Shown: piece after piece, positions 1 to 11,600 of the stretch
Position numbering within the stretch: the stretch's first letter is position 1
Layout: each line of letters begins with the position of its first letter
From: Isoetes taiwanensis
Lineage: Eukaryota > Streptophyta > Lycopodiopsida > Isoetales > Isoetaceae
NCBI GenBank assembly: GCA_021234155.1
Contig: JAJEKV010000064.1
Span: 6,698,001-6,762,000, forward strand
Direction: 5' to 3'
Length of the DNA stretch: 64,000 bases
Position numbers and translations under genes: made by a program
The notes under the pieces: generated by a model
Databases searched by the model: none
What the model saw: only the letters and a program-made list of their open reading frames with translations
Told to the model about the DNA's origin: nothing

Positions 1-1890
1 TAAAAGCTGACCTGGGAACAAACGGACCTGTAAAATCAACCTTCTGCTGCAGGCGAAGGAGGACAGAGCCAAGGCAAAGGAGGCAGAGCAAAGGCAAAGG
101 GCCAGTCTGTGCTTTACCTGGTAAAGAGGCCGTTGAGGAAGCGCGAGGCTGCTGGGCTGAGAACAAAGCTCTGGAGCTGGCGGGCTAGAAACACAGATAC
201 TGGAGCTGCCGGGCTGCTTGGGCCGGGAAATTGTTGATGCAGGTACGATCAAGCAAAAGGCCGAATTGTTGATGCTTGCAGGATGGTAAGCCTATGTCGG
301 TGTGCAGAACCCAACTGTGGCAGAGGCGTCCAACCAAACTAAAAATTGGAAAACGAACTGGGCCCGGATGATAGAGACTTTTGTTGAAACTGCAGGTTAT
401 GAAGCCGGCCCTTTGCAGCCTCACCGAATCCTTTGCTATGAAGCCGATCCTTTGCTAACAAATATACTAACAAAGATTGCTATGAACCCGGTCCTTTGCA
501 GGTTGCTATGAAGCATGTTGTTGCTGCCGACGTGCTGGAGGTATGGCTGGGCTTGTGCTTGATGCTTCCACGAACAAGATCTCACATGAGCTTGAGCGGG
601 CCTTGGGCGCCTTAGGCGCCTAGGCGGCAGGCGACAAGCGGAAAAGGAAGGGCCCTGGGAATCTTCAGAGTTTAGATTGCAAATTGGAGAAGCATGCTGC
701 TTGTTAGCAGAAAATAGCAAAGACATAATTGGCAGGGGGATTGTTGATAACATAGAGCCGGCTACAGCATGCCATGGAGTGCCCCTGGGTCCTGGTTACA
801 TTCGAATCAGAGTTACAGACTGCTTTGTTGCACAAAAACACATACATGAGCAGAGACATTGGAAGAATCAGTCGATAGTTTCTTGGCTTGGCCAAGAAAA
901 CTTTTTAGAGAGGTATTTATGCGTGCAATAATTCAATCCACTTGCATCTACTGTAGCATTTCAATACATACAAACATACTAGATCTTGCTTCAAGATAGT
1001 AATACAATACTCTAGGAGCATATAGTAATAAAATAGCATTGCAGTGGAAGTCATGCAGAAGTAGTATTATTCATCATGAGCAGGATGCCCTCTTATCCTC
1101 TCGCCTTGTAGAGATCAAAAGAATGCGTTCTAGAATTTATGACGACCAGAAAGCCAGTTCTGCAGCATAACACCCCTCTGTCGGGCTCTGGCCAGGTCTT
1201 CATGACTCGTCTGGCTGGCATGTGATGGAGTCAATATTTTCAGGATCAGGAAGCCTGGTATCCCAATCGTGTCTTTCCAGATCTTGCCATCAAGAGACCA
1301 AGGATTTGGATGCCAAAGAAAGGGATGTCTACAAACTAGACCCTGTGTTGCTATTTATGCCCTGGAGAATGTATGCTTGTATATTATACCAATTAGAGGC
1401 TACATCATTGAGTACAATGTAACCACCTGTATGTATTCTATAGTAGTATGTTTTATGTGGTAATTAATTAAATCTAATATAATCAGTAAATAAGTTTATA
1501 CATAAATATATAGGTGCATTATTTTCACACTACTTTGCCTTGCGCTAGAAGCAAGCTGATAATATTGTTTGTCTTTTCTTTTAAGTATGCAATTCGACTC
1601 GCGCTGGGCTCGAGATATATAATTTTATAACCTGATACATACAGAAATAAGAAAATTAAGAAAATTTTATATGTATAGTAATTAGAGTCTCAAAACATCC
1701 ACTCTAGAAATGACTTAATGCAATATATACAGATAGCCGAGAACTAAAAAAAATATTTCATTATAAAGAAAAATTTGATTATAAAGAGTTTATTTTATGC
1801 TCTAGTATGATAGTGGTGCAGGTTCAAGAATTATTGTTCTTTGAACAAAATAATCCAGCCTATCTGCATCCGAATTCATCATGAGCAAAA
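1..1890. other. Anonymous left edge, no recognised gene
   Basis: Only short ORFs are present, and they do not stay open in the matching region 47889-49740, where they are interrupted at different places. The first ~900 bases are moderately G-rich with repeated short words (cctttgc, gctatgaagc). From about 1430 the DNA becomes AT-rich. No protein family, RNA gene or transposon end was recognised. Confidence 0.5.
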
Positions 1891-1895
1891 GGCAG

Positions 1896-2279
1896 TTAGT
1901 TCATTCTAGCCTTCAGCATTCCATCATAGTAACTTTTAAAAGCCTCCAACAAATTTCTTTGTTTTGAGCCTAACACTACGAAATGGCTCAAAACAAAGCT
2001 GATGCCCATTGAAGAAGCTGCATGTAGCACTTCAGCAATGTCTGCATGAATCTGGGCATCTGATAAACATGCCATTGCTGATGCTGCTGTAGATGTGGTT
2101 GGGATCACATGATTGAACCTGTGAATTAACCTATCGAAAACCCTAAATAAGGTGGATTTAGGGATATCTTTCAAAAGTGCCTTGTCCCGGGCTTTGGTCA
2201 ACATCAGCTCCAAGTCTCTGTCATGGACGTGAGCACGATTGGTAGCATCAACCTCTAGGAACCCTGTTGTGTAACCCAT
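1896..2279 (-). CDS. Uncharacterised protein ORF, 127 residues (possibly a terminal exon)
   Basis: I do not recognise this family. The ORF reads from an ATG at 2279 (MGYTTGFLEVD...) to a stop at 1896. The longer frame upstream (to 2429) runs through AT-rich repeat DNA and is probably not coding. The product looks like a compact helical soluble protein: charged helices (residues ~15-45), an Ala-rich stretch (~62-90) and a basic C-terminus (...YDGMLKARMN). No signal peptide or membrane segment is seen. It is divergent from the DUF7869-like gene that starts ~630 bases away on the other strand, with a duplicated 152-bp unit between them, so the two could belong to one mobile element or share a promoter region. 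The word after 2279 (…tttttgcac before the ATG) leaves open that this is a downstream exon. The copy at 49747-50123 has a frame break. Confidence 0.4.
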   Translation of the reverse strand: MGYTTGFLEVDATNRAHVHDRDLELMLTKARDKALLKDIPKSTLFRVFDRLIHRFNHVIPTTSTAASAMACLSDAQIHADIAEVLHAASSMGISFVLSHFVVLGSKQRNLLEAFKSYYDGMLKARMN

Positions 2280-2301
2280 TGTGCAAAAAGTAACTGCGCA
2301 A

Positions 2302-2575
2302 TTAGATAATTTAGTTTGACTCGTGTCGCGCGCGAGAAGTTTTATTTGACGTACTATTATATATTGGTATACTTTTGATGTGTTGACGTGTCGTGCTTTC
2401 AGTCGCGTGTAGCGCTGTACAGTATACAATGAATCCCTTTTGTGTATGTGATATTGGATAATTTAGTTTGATTCGCCCCACGCACGAGAAGTTTTATTTG
2501 GCATACTATTATATACTTGGTATACTTTTAATGTATCGACGTGTCGAATGCTTACTCGCGCGCAGCGCGTTGTTG
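2302..2575. repeat. Two tandem units of ~152 bp between divergent ORFs
   Basis: Unit 1 starts at ttagataatttagttt (2302) and unit 2 at ttggataatttagttt (2454). Both continue with the same order of words: a GC-rich gcgcgagaag or cgcacgagaag block, ttttattt, ctattatata, ttggtatactttt, and a cgacgtgtcg or tgacgtgtcg block. The pair lies exactly between the minus-strand ORF (start 2279) and the plus-strand DUF7869-like gene (from ~2915). It may be a duplicated bidirectional promoter or a subterminal repeat of an element; this placement is the only evidence for a regulatory role. Confidence 0.65.
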
Positions 2576-2914
2576 GCTTTGATTTGAAATTATAGCCTAG
2601 TGAATTAGACGTCGCGTCAAATGCGAGTTTCTTTTTATGAAAACTTTTTTATTACTTACTATTGCATACACTACTATTTGTTCCTCATCCTCTCTTCTGC
2701 TTTTCAGATTTCTTATGAAGCTGCTGTAGAGGAACATTGTAACAAAGAACCTCGAGTACAAAAGGATGATTGTGCACAACATGGATGTGGAAGAGAATAA
2801 TACAAACAATAATGAGAAACCTCCTGAAACAACTGCAGATAACGCTAAAAAACTAGTTCTTGCCAATGAGGATAGGAGAATAGTGGTTTCCAGATTAAAT
2901 GGAAGTATGAGAAA

Positions 2915-4987
2915 GTGAATTTGCATCATCAGTGCAGTAGAGGAATTGTCAGTGAAGGTTTGCTTATACTATGGGATCCTATGCACTGCTACAATGGACA
3001 AGCTATTGGTGATGACTTTGTGGGAGTCATACAGCTTCAGCATTTCAGTGTTGAGTTGAAGGACAAATATTGCTATGCTTGCAACAACATCAATAGTGGT
3101 TTAGAGTTGTCTGTCTTGTTGCTCTGGCCAGTCGACTGTGTTGAGATAGTAGGAAAAGGGTTGCTTCAAAGGAATGAGCACATTGGAGAAAATAATGTTG
3201 TTGCAAATGAAAATGACATTCCATTCATACCCCCCTTTGGATGTACTGATGCCAGAAAAAGGACCGTACAGCTTCCTTAAGTGGAAAAGGAGGAAGAAAA
3301 AAGTTCTGATTGTGAAAGATGCTAATAACTGTAATAATGAAACCATGCAAGCTATCAGAGGAAAAGATTGTGGTTGCCTCAACATCTGCTTTGGTAGATT
3401 TACAGTACTAGAACTTGTGGAAGCCATATCAATCTATAAGGAGAAGACTTATGACGCTAGAAACACTGATATTTACAACATTATAGAAAATGCATTTGGG
3501 CCATCACCTGGTGCTAGGAACAGGGGATTTCCTATTGGTGGAAAATGGATATGCAGCAGTGCAATGACAACCATACTAGGTATATCAAAAGAGAGGTGCT
3601 CAAATAGGTTTGCATGGTAATCGGAGAAACGTTAGGACAACCCTAGGGTGCTTGCAGCTCAGAGCCTATTCGAGAAATTTGTTAACTATCATGCTGAGAG
3701 TATACCTCACAAAAGCACGGTTGATGAAGATGGGTGCAGGAAAGTAGTACGAATATTGCCTGTATATTTCATGCAGAAAGTCATTTTACAAATGATCAAC
3801 AATCTTTCAGAGGAAATGAAAGTAGACAAGATCTCACAGTCAATCTTCAGCAAGCTCTGGACCAAACATCTTTTAGATGTGAAGAGGATGCAACATAACA
3901 ATTTCTCAAAGTGCAATATATGCATTGAGTTGCTAGATAAGCTCGAGAAGTCAAAGCGTGAGGTGAAAAGGTCAGATGTCTGTAAAGACATGAGAATTCA
4001 CACGATGGAGCAGATGTCATGTCGGTCAACATATTGGATATGGAGATGCTTGTCTACAATGGAACCAGAGAATTTTATATGCATTATTCACAACAAGATA
4101 GATCAGCAGAAGACCTGCTTGCCTCAATTTAGAGCTATACCAAAGTCTGTTGCAAGGTCCTTTCCATTGCAGATATCATTAGCTAGATTCATGACTCATG
4201 GCCAGGGAGTAGTGCATCATGGCCATTTCAAATTAGAGTTATGGGATGATGACCCAAACTTCCATGTTAGTAGCATTGCAAAAGCTTTGCGCAATTTGGA
4301 GCATGGTTTAATAGAGATGTGCATTTTTCTCGGCCGTTGCAACATCTCTTCAAGGCGTTGCACAATACTACTCCCATAAAACTAGAGGATTTGGCTATAG
4401 GAAGGATGAATGGGTCAGGGCCTGCAAATCATGTGAACCCAATATCGGGGCTGTCCAAAATAAGAATAGATATTTATTTGCATATTTGTCATATCTTACA
4501 TGGGTTGGAGTGTTTGAAATAGTCTATATTGGTTACTTGATGCATGACCACACTCATGAAGACATTGATGCATTGTTTGGGCATTACAAGATCAAATTGC
4601 AAAAAAATGATGTCACCACCTATCCGAGACTTTTGGAGCTATCTAAGCAGTGTTTTTCACCTCCTCCTATTGGTTCATTGATACAAGAAGTCCCTGACTG
4701 GAAAGAGTTCATAGAGGATTATGCTTATGAAGACCTTATTGGACATAGTGCTCCTTTGTAGTTTAGGTTTTGGGAAAAAAAATAGAAAGCCAATAATGCA
4801 ATATAAGATGAGGGCTGGAGATCCTGTGTGGAAACTGGAAGATAAGGATATATTGATTTGGAAAGAGGATGTGAGAGATGAACCAATGGTGCCAATGGAA
4901 GAGCATACGGCTATGAAACCATTACAAGAAGTGAAGGACTGTGAGCGGACTATGGAAGGGATAATGGAACGTATAAAATACTGGTAG
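2915..4987 (+). pseudogene. DUF7869-like (HTHEDID-motif) protein gene, several frame breaks
   Basis: Consecutive plus-strand frames give one protein of roughly 690 residues. Recognisable in order: a basic stretch with a Cys pair (3290-3370), a GISKER segment (3572-3590) after an F-P-I-G-G-K-W-I-C segment, F-S-K-C-N-I-C (3902-3922), a K-I-D-Q-Q-K-T-C-L-P block (4095-4124), D-P-N-F-H-V-S-S-I-A (4251-4280), and Y-L-F-A-Y-L-S-Y-L followed by H-T-H-E-D-I-D (4549-4569). A basic tail follows to 4987. This order matches the DUF7869 family of large, transposase-like proteins found in plants, oomycetes and marine animals, known to me only as uncharacterised. The usual Q-L-D-N motif just before the K-N-R-Y block is not readable. 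Breaks occur near 3280, 3620, 4360 and 4740. Copy 2 is broken at other places, so the ancestral gene was open. Cellular role unknown; nucleic-acid handling is inferred from family resemblance. Confidence 0.6.
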
Positions 4988-5119
4988 AAATCCTTAGCCG
5001 ATAAACAGGAGAGCATGCAACAAAGCCCTTATATAAGTGCCTGAATCCAAAGTGTTTGAAAGGTATCAAACCCTCTTAAACCCCTCTGAAGCAGCAAAAC
5101 TCCTAGAGCCATTTCTACT

Positions 5120-5725
5120 TAGAAATATTGGCTAACCATATGCAAATGAAATATCCCTGGAATGACCTTAGAAGAATTCATATAATATTGATATGTGAAA
5201 GCTTAAAAACCCTAAAACTGTACTGTAAGTTTTCTGTTCTCCTTCTCAAATGTTGGCCAAGCATATCCAAATCAAATACCCCTAGAAAGATATCTGAACA
5301 AGCTTTTCAACGATATAATTTCACGCAAAACAAAATTCTAGTTCAATAGTTATTAAGAAAAATATGCAATGCTGAATAAATAGAAAGCTAGAAAAGCTAA
5401 AACCATAAAGCCAGGCTGGAAATCTGATGTTTTGCTCATAAATATTGGTCAAACATAGACAAATCAAACATCATTGGGAAGGGCTCTGGGAGAGCTTCCC
5501 AATGGCAAAGTTTCATAGAAAATAGAGTCAAAGAAAAATAGTTGTGAATGAAAATGTAATACCAACCTGAAAGTGGCGTGTTGTTTTGCTACAATATTTA
5601 TTCAAACATATGCAACTCACATATCTTCAGAAAGATGTCTCAAAGAGCTTTCTAATGCAACAAATGTTACGTGAAACGGAGTTTTGGACCTCCAATTATG
5701 ATAAAAAAAAAGATGCTATTGATGG
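5120..5725 (+). repeat. Degenerate tandem array, four units of ~125-190 bp
   Basis: Four diverged units begin with a shared word of the type aaatattggtcaaacatatg: at about 5125, 5249, 5440 and 5593. Each continues with caaatcaaatatc, an agaaagatatct-like word, an agctttctaa-like word and a run ending in aaagaaaaat. The array begins ~130 bases after the DUF7869-like gene ends and stops shortly before the CACTA MITE. No coding capacity is apparent. Confidence 0.6.
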
Positions 5726-5828
5726 CGGGGTTACATCACGAGTGCCCTGCAACTATAGAAGGGTGCGAAGTTCTCAGTTGGATTCAGATCTTCTTGTGTA
5801 GAAATCACATGGTGCATCATCACGATTT

Positions 5829-6024
5829 CACTACTACAAAAATAGGTAGAAATGGCACAAATGTGACATTTATCCTCCGCCTTTTTACCGGGCATAAACG
5901 TCACTTTTGTGCCATTTGGGGAGCACAAACGTCATAAATGGCACAAAAGTGACGTTTATGCTCTGTAAAAAGGCAGAGGATAAACGTCACTTTTGTGCCA
6001 TTTCTACCTATTTTTGTAGTAGTG
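5829..6024. mobile_element. CACTA-type MITE (196 bp) with perfect terminal inverted repeats
   Basis: The element starts CACTACTACAAAAATAGG (5829) and ends with the exact reverse complement at 6024; the inverted repeats match over at least 30 bases and continue with few mismatches. It is flanked on both sides by TTT, the 3-bp target duplication expected of the CACTA (En/Spm) superfamily. Inside, the word ggcacaaaagtgacgttta and its reverse complement occur repeatedly, so the element can fold into several hairpins. It carries no protein and must have been moved by a transposase from elsewhere. It is in the plant-type size range for a deletion-derived MITE. It sits at the same place in both duplicate copies, so insertion came before duplication. 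Confidence 0.9.
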
Positions 6025-6029
6025 TTTTT

Positions 6030-8690
6030 CTCTCATGCCACAAAATCTTTGGAATGGTTGTTAGGGTTGTAAGAAACCATTACAACTTATATTCCACCTC
6101 CAATGTTGGACCGAAACTTTATGATCCTTTTCATTTGACACATAATTGGTGTGGTTGAAGATTGCATCAAGAGGTCCTTGGATCCGTACGCTTACTCGAA
6201 ACTACAGTACATGGAGTTCAACGAGGTTTCTAGAAAACATTTCATAGCCAAGCTTCAATTACAGCGTTATCTTCTCCTTTTGATCGGCGAACGTAACAAC
6301 AACGTGGCTTTTTTACTAGACACAAGTGATTTCGACCAAATTGCAGGGTGGTACATTGAAAGTGTGTGTTCACTTTTCATTGATTTTATTACGTGTGAGC
6401 TGGCATACGAATGGGATTAGTTAGTCGTAGAGCAGCTTGGCCCCAATAATTTAGTCAATCCAACCTTATTTCCAATTTATCTGATCGAATCTTAGGCCGC
6501 CACACTTTGGGGTGGATCCTTTATTGGGAAAACTTTTAGGGCCTAGCGGAAAATATCCCAATACTCTTCGAAAGAGTCAAGTTTCTAAGTGGCAATCTGT
6601 ATCATCCTTATGTGAAAAATACTTGAGAATATTTTCTGGAAAATTCTTGCATGAACTCAACTCGAAATCTTTTACTCTCAATCGAGAAACCTTCTCTACT
6701 TCGACTTCTCCCAACACTCGTGGCTCCCAGAGGACGGAATCATTGTGTAAGCCCTTGCGCCTGAATGAAAATGGAATCCAGGAGGAGGGGAATCTTATGA
6801 ATGGAATCTAGGAGGAGAGGATAACCATGACGTAAAAGCAACTAGGGTTGGGTCTTGCCATCTCTTCCAATAGCATTGCGTCATGTAGTGCAGTTTATAC
6901 CTTGAATGCTACCCAGTTCAACAGCGATGGTAGTTCTTGGATTTGCATTGCATTCTACAGCCAATTATTGGATTTACATTGCATTTTAAAGCCATTCTTG
7001 AATTTTATTTGCATTCCGAAGCATTTACCTCTCATTCTAAAGCTTTTACTTCTTATTTCGAAGTTTTAACAAACTTTTACTGCCGCAGAACGCACCCCAA
7101 GTTGTTTCCACGTATATGGCCGTCCGACGGTCCAGATTTAAGATCGGAAGCAACGACTCGGATTGTCTACTAAAAACAGATGGCATGGAAACCGTGGATT
7201 ATTTCGCTCCCTACCCCTTCTGAGGTCTCATGGATTCGTCTACAGCCATATTCGTTTAAAAGAATAGCGGAAAACTTAAACGAAACATAACTTGGAACCC
7301 TCATTTCCTCTTAATCTGAATCGTCGAAGGGATATTCGTTATTTTCGAGATTCCCGATGGTAAAGAAGCAGATTTTGAATGTTTTCATTATTTAAGCTAA
7401 GTATTCGTGTTCGTTTTACAGCTGTTTATTCGTGTTAAGAGAAAATGAAAATCATATCAACTAAACCTCTATTTCAGAGAATCTTCCAAGTTCCAGGAAC
7501 CATAGAATGGCCACAACAAGTGATACAGACTAAGAATTGCCAAATTCAGGAAAAGCTGGAAGGCCAGAATTTGTCAAGACGAATACCCGAGCAGTGCGTT
7601 TTGATCTGAAACTTAAAATAAACAAGGAAATGGACACCACCAGTTTGAAAAATTTGTGGTATTAGCAATGCAGTATTCGTCAAATTTTCTAAATTAGTAC
7701 CTCTGCAATCGAGGTACACCCATGGGAACTAAACGTAAATTTGGCATGTTGGTCGGGCATAAATAAGAGCGGAGTTGGCAGATCAATGGCTGATGGAGTC
7801 GCCCAAATAATAAATGCAAATTAAACGATCAAGTTGTTAGCCAAAATGGGAGAGCTTTGAGGCATTACAACAGAAGAATACATGAACGTACTCCACACGA
7901 AAATATGCTTTTAGATGTTCTTCGTCTTTGGACGGGCACAAAGAAGCAGTAAGGTCAATGCAGTTTAAGATGCAAAGACAGCAATCGAGAATTATCCCAA
8001 GCTTTAACTCTGGAAGTTTAGCGTTGCTAGCTTTCAAGCCTCTCAAAACTGGCTGGAATAATCTTCATGGCAAAGAAAACTTAAGGAAGATCATTAACAA
8101 AAGGAAGTCAAGAAAATACGTGAAAAGATAAATTGCTTATGAAGTAGAATTCTTCTTCTGAGCTCTTCCGTGCAAGCTTTGGGTAGAATTGCCAGACGTC
8201 GAAGACCCACAAAACCCTTTTAGGTGCCTCAATGTTTATGTACTAACTTAAAAAATCATGTTGACGTTGTCCTCTGTAATTATGCTGATTCTAAATTTTA
8301 CAAATATTTACATAGCTACCATTTATTCCATGCTCCACAAACTGCAAACCTCTTTATATTATCGCATCAAAAACAGCTCAATTCCATCCTCAATTTCTCT
8401 TTAATTTGAATATGCCACTGGACCCAAATGAATAAACACTTTGCAACTTTGCTTGTGTATTCTCCAAAGCAATTATAGAAAGATTGAACTTCAAATCACT
8501 TCCGCAGGGAAAGACTCTTAGCAAGGCTTTCATAACCATATCTTGTAAAGATCAACATATTCAATGTCCCGCTCTTATTATATGAACTTTGTGGTATGTG
8601 AATACTCCTTCCCCTTTATCCCTAAGAACATTTGTATTTACAGGTTAATTCGCGAACATTTGAAGACGCCATCCAACAGTCAATAGTTAA
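6030..8690. other. Anonymous region downstream of RING1, no recognised gene
   Basis: Several ORFs of 60-100 codons are present (6151-6420 and 6512-6811 on plus, 7837-8046 on minus). None resembles a family I know. Their persistence in copy 2 reflects near-identity of the DNA (7.15-8.64 kb) rather than codon-level conservation. The segment 6930-7065 has a run of related ttgcattctaaagc-like words. The part nearest 8690 would include the RING1 3' untranslated region. Confidence 0.5.
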
Positions 8691-8695
8691 TCAGC

Positions 8696-11600
8696 TCACA
8701 CCTTTGGACGGTAAAATAAATGCCTGTACAAAAAAGGCAGTGCAATTTAATGATAATTTAGAAAGTGTATATTAATAGAATGATGGAAAAGCATACCGGA
8801 GGTTATCGTGCCTGTTCCAGTAAGCCAATAAATATTTGATAATGTGGCAGTTGAATCTAGCACATCTATCACCTTATAACATTCAGGTTTCCCAGTGGCT
8901 GACTTTCCTTTGCTTTTTGTCGGAATTCCAAATTCCCTGGGTCTAGTATTTTCTCAACTACGATCTCTAGCCTCGCTATTTGTTGAACCAGAGAGTTGAC
9001 TTTTGCAAGGAACTGCAAATAAAAGAAAAACAATTATTATTGCTGTTAGAGACAAACCAAGAGGACCTAAGCTGCAACTCAATACTAACCCTACAAAGAT
9101 GTTGAATGGTAATATTAGATGAAGTGCACAGATTTGGCCGGTCCAGACTAGGTAACTTAGTTCCCTCATCCGGCATTGGCTTTAAAGTAAAATGAATGTC
9201 ATACTGCAAAAATGCACAAGCAAAAGCAGCTGGTAAGTTTCTTTACAGGACAATGGGAAGAGAGTAGCAGCAAAGCAAATTATGCTCACCTCATCTTCAT
9301 TCTCCCTGCGCAGGGCGGCCAAAGATTCAAGCAGCACTGTGGCACGATGCAACCGTATATGCTTATTGTTTCCACCACTTAGGCTTCCATATCGTGTATG
9401 ACTACGTGCACAAGCTCTGGCCCAGGTCACCATGCCTTCACCATTTCCAGCTGTAACAGGTGATGCATCATTACTCTCTCTGGAGACTGATTTCATTGAC
9501 CTACCCGACTCGTCTGTTTCATCATTATGCATTTCTTCACGTTCACTGTTATCATCAGTACCACTTTGATCATCATTATAGGAAGTTTCTACTGTGGATG
9601 GCTTTGACGTTTCCTTGCAGGCAAGTTTAATGAGTTTCTTGTGCACTGGATGGCTCATCTTCTCTATTCATATAGTACTCCTCATCATCCTCATAAATAA
9701 AATCATCCCTTCCATTTGCCTTTGTACCCCTCCCTTCCCTCTTGTCCGGCCCTGTACACTACGGAACTTTTCCATGTGCTTTCCTCACAATAGCAGCCGC
9801 AGTAGCTTTGGCAGTTGTTCGCCGCCTAACTAGTGCCTCTGATTGTCTTCGAAAGGTTTCTGCAATGTTTGCTTGTATCTGTAGGCAATCTCAATCACAT
9901 TCAGCACAACTTTAAAGTTTTAAGATTTTGCTAAATACTCAAAGCTGTTACCTGCTTGTTTCTGGGTATCTTCTTCCAATAAAAACCATTTCTAGACAAG
10001 TCAACAAATAGGGTAGCATTATAATTTAACAGATCTAGCATGACACCAACTTTGTCATGGAAAGACCTCAGCAATGTGAAAATGGCAGCAACAAAATGTA
10101 CCTCCTCTTCATATTTATCAACATCTGATAAATTGATGCAATCAGGGAATCAAAGTTTGATCATCTCAAGAAAGATCGCCTTTGCTTGCACAGTGCGTCG
10201 ACATGCTGGACACTCATTGTTCCTACCAAAAACGTAGTAAGGGAAAAGCAACCTTGCAAAGTTTTTCATATTGCAGATTTCAGAATTATTATTTTATGCA
10301 AGCTTACCCCAGCCTCATAGCTTTATCAATGCACTCTACAAAACCGTGTAGGCATTCCATAACTGTTCTGGTCTTGTAATAATACCTTATCATTTCATTA
10401 TACACAAAAATCACTAATTTTCAGTTCCATAGTTTTAGGGTAACCCAATAGCTATCTTACCAAGACAGATGGGACACTGCATTTCTTTCAATTTCATTTA
10501 AAGAAACTGTTACATACCTGCAAACAAGGAGGTCACAACTTAGGCCATTTCAGCACTGAATAAATCAACATAATGCGCACTCACTAAACGGTAATGTCAG
10601 CTTCAGCCCAAACATATTACAATGCTACAGTTCATGCCCAAACTCTTACTATACTTAACTACTATTGTACCCATGGTTGTTTCCCAAGCATAATAGGATG
10701 TGATGATGGCTGGTATAATGCAGAAGTAAATCACTCCATCTAATATCAGCTTCTACCCAGTCCTGCCTCCAACAATTTATCATACAGTTATACCACTTAT
10801 TCCAATTAGTCTTTTAACTGTTTCCCAAACATAATATTCTGGGTCTAAGGCATATGAGTGCATGCACAAGACCACCTTTTTAGTAGATACAATATGCATG
10901 CTTTCAACATAAGATTAGTGAAGGCACAGGCATGTGGTTAGTAATAGAATATGCACTCAAAACAACTATATACTAGAGGCAATGTTAGTACTCTACTTTG
11001 AGACCATTACAACAAAGTACTAAGATGTGGGAAAGATGGCCACTGTATAATGACAATACTATTTGCAATTATATGGGGAACACCCAAGGCTGTATTTTTA
11101 GCCAGTACTTACATGGGCACAGTAAATATTTGGATCAAAATTTTGAGTAGGGCCAGTTAGCTCATGATAATATTCACAGACCTTAGAATAGGGAACTCCA
11201 AGCATAACATCAATGGCATACAAATTGCAGCTTAAAAGAATCATGGCAATTATATTAACGATCTTATTTGCATAATGGTTTCAGTAATACTGAATCTACG
11301 GATACCGAAAATATGTTTATGTCCAAACCTTTCGTCAAATAGGATTGGGAGGAAAGCTGGAAATATATTTGTCATCCATTTCTTTGCGTGTGAATTGAAT
11401 ATGGACCAGAACATAATATTGTGAAAAATATCTCTTTCCATGCTAACTGTTGATTGTAACCATGGAAGGTTTATATCGCTTATAAACCAGGAGTTACTAA
11501 GCAGGTAGTTAGGTTTTTCTTATGTATGATTTGTCTCACTGTCATGAGCCTACTCAGTAGATGCAAATATATATATGTTCAGGTTCTGCACATGATTCAA

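Noticed and set aside
6512-6811. 99-codon ORF also present at 54369-54671
   Set aside because: Both copies are nearly identical DNA, so persistence says nothing about coding; the ORF has no recognisable family.
7141-7151. agatcggaag resembling a sequencing adapter
   Set aside because: Only ten bases match and the continuation differs (caacgactcgg); it also sits in a normal, duplicated context.
10990-11460. Possible extra gene in the RING1 second intron (minus-strand ORFs, also 58850-59321)
   Set aside because: The frames change between copies, no family resemblance, and the region is fully explained as intron between well-defined RING1 exons 2 and 3.
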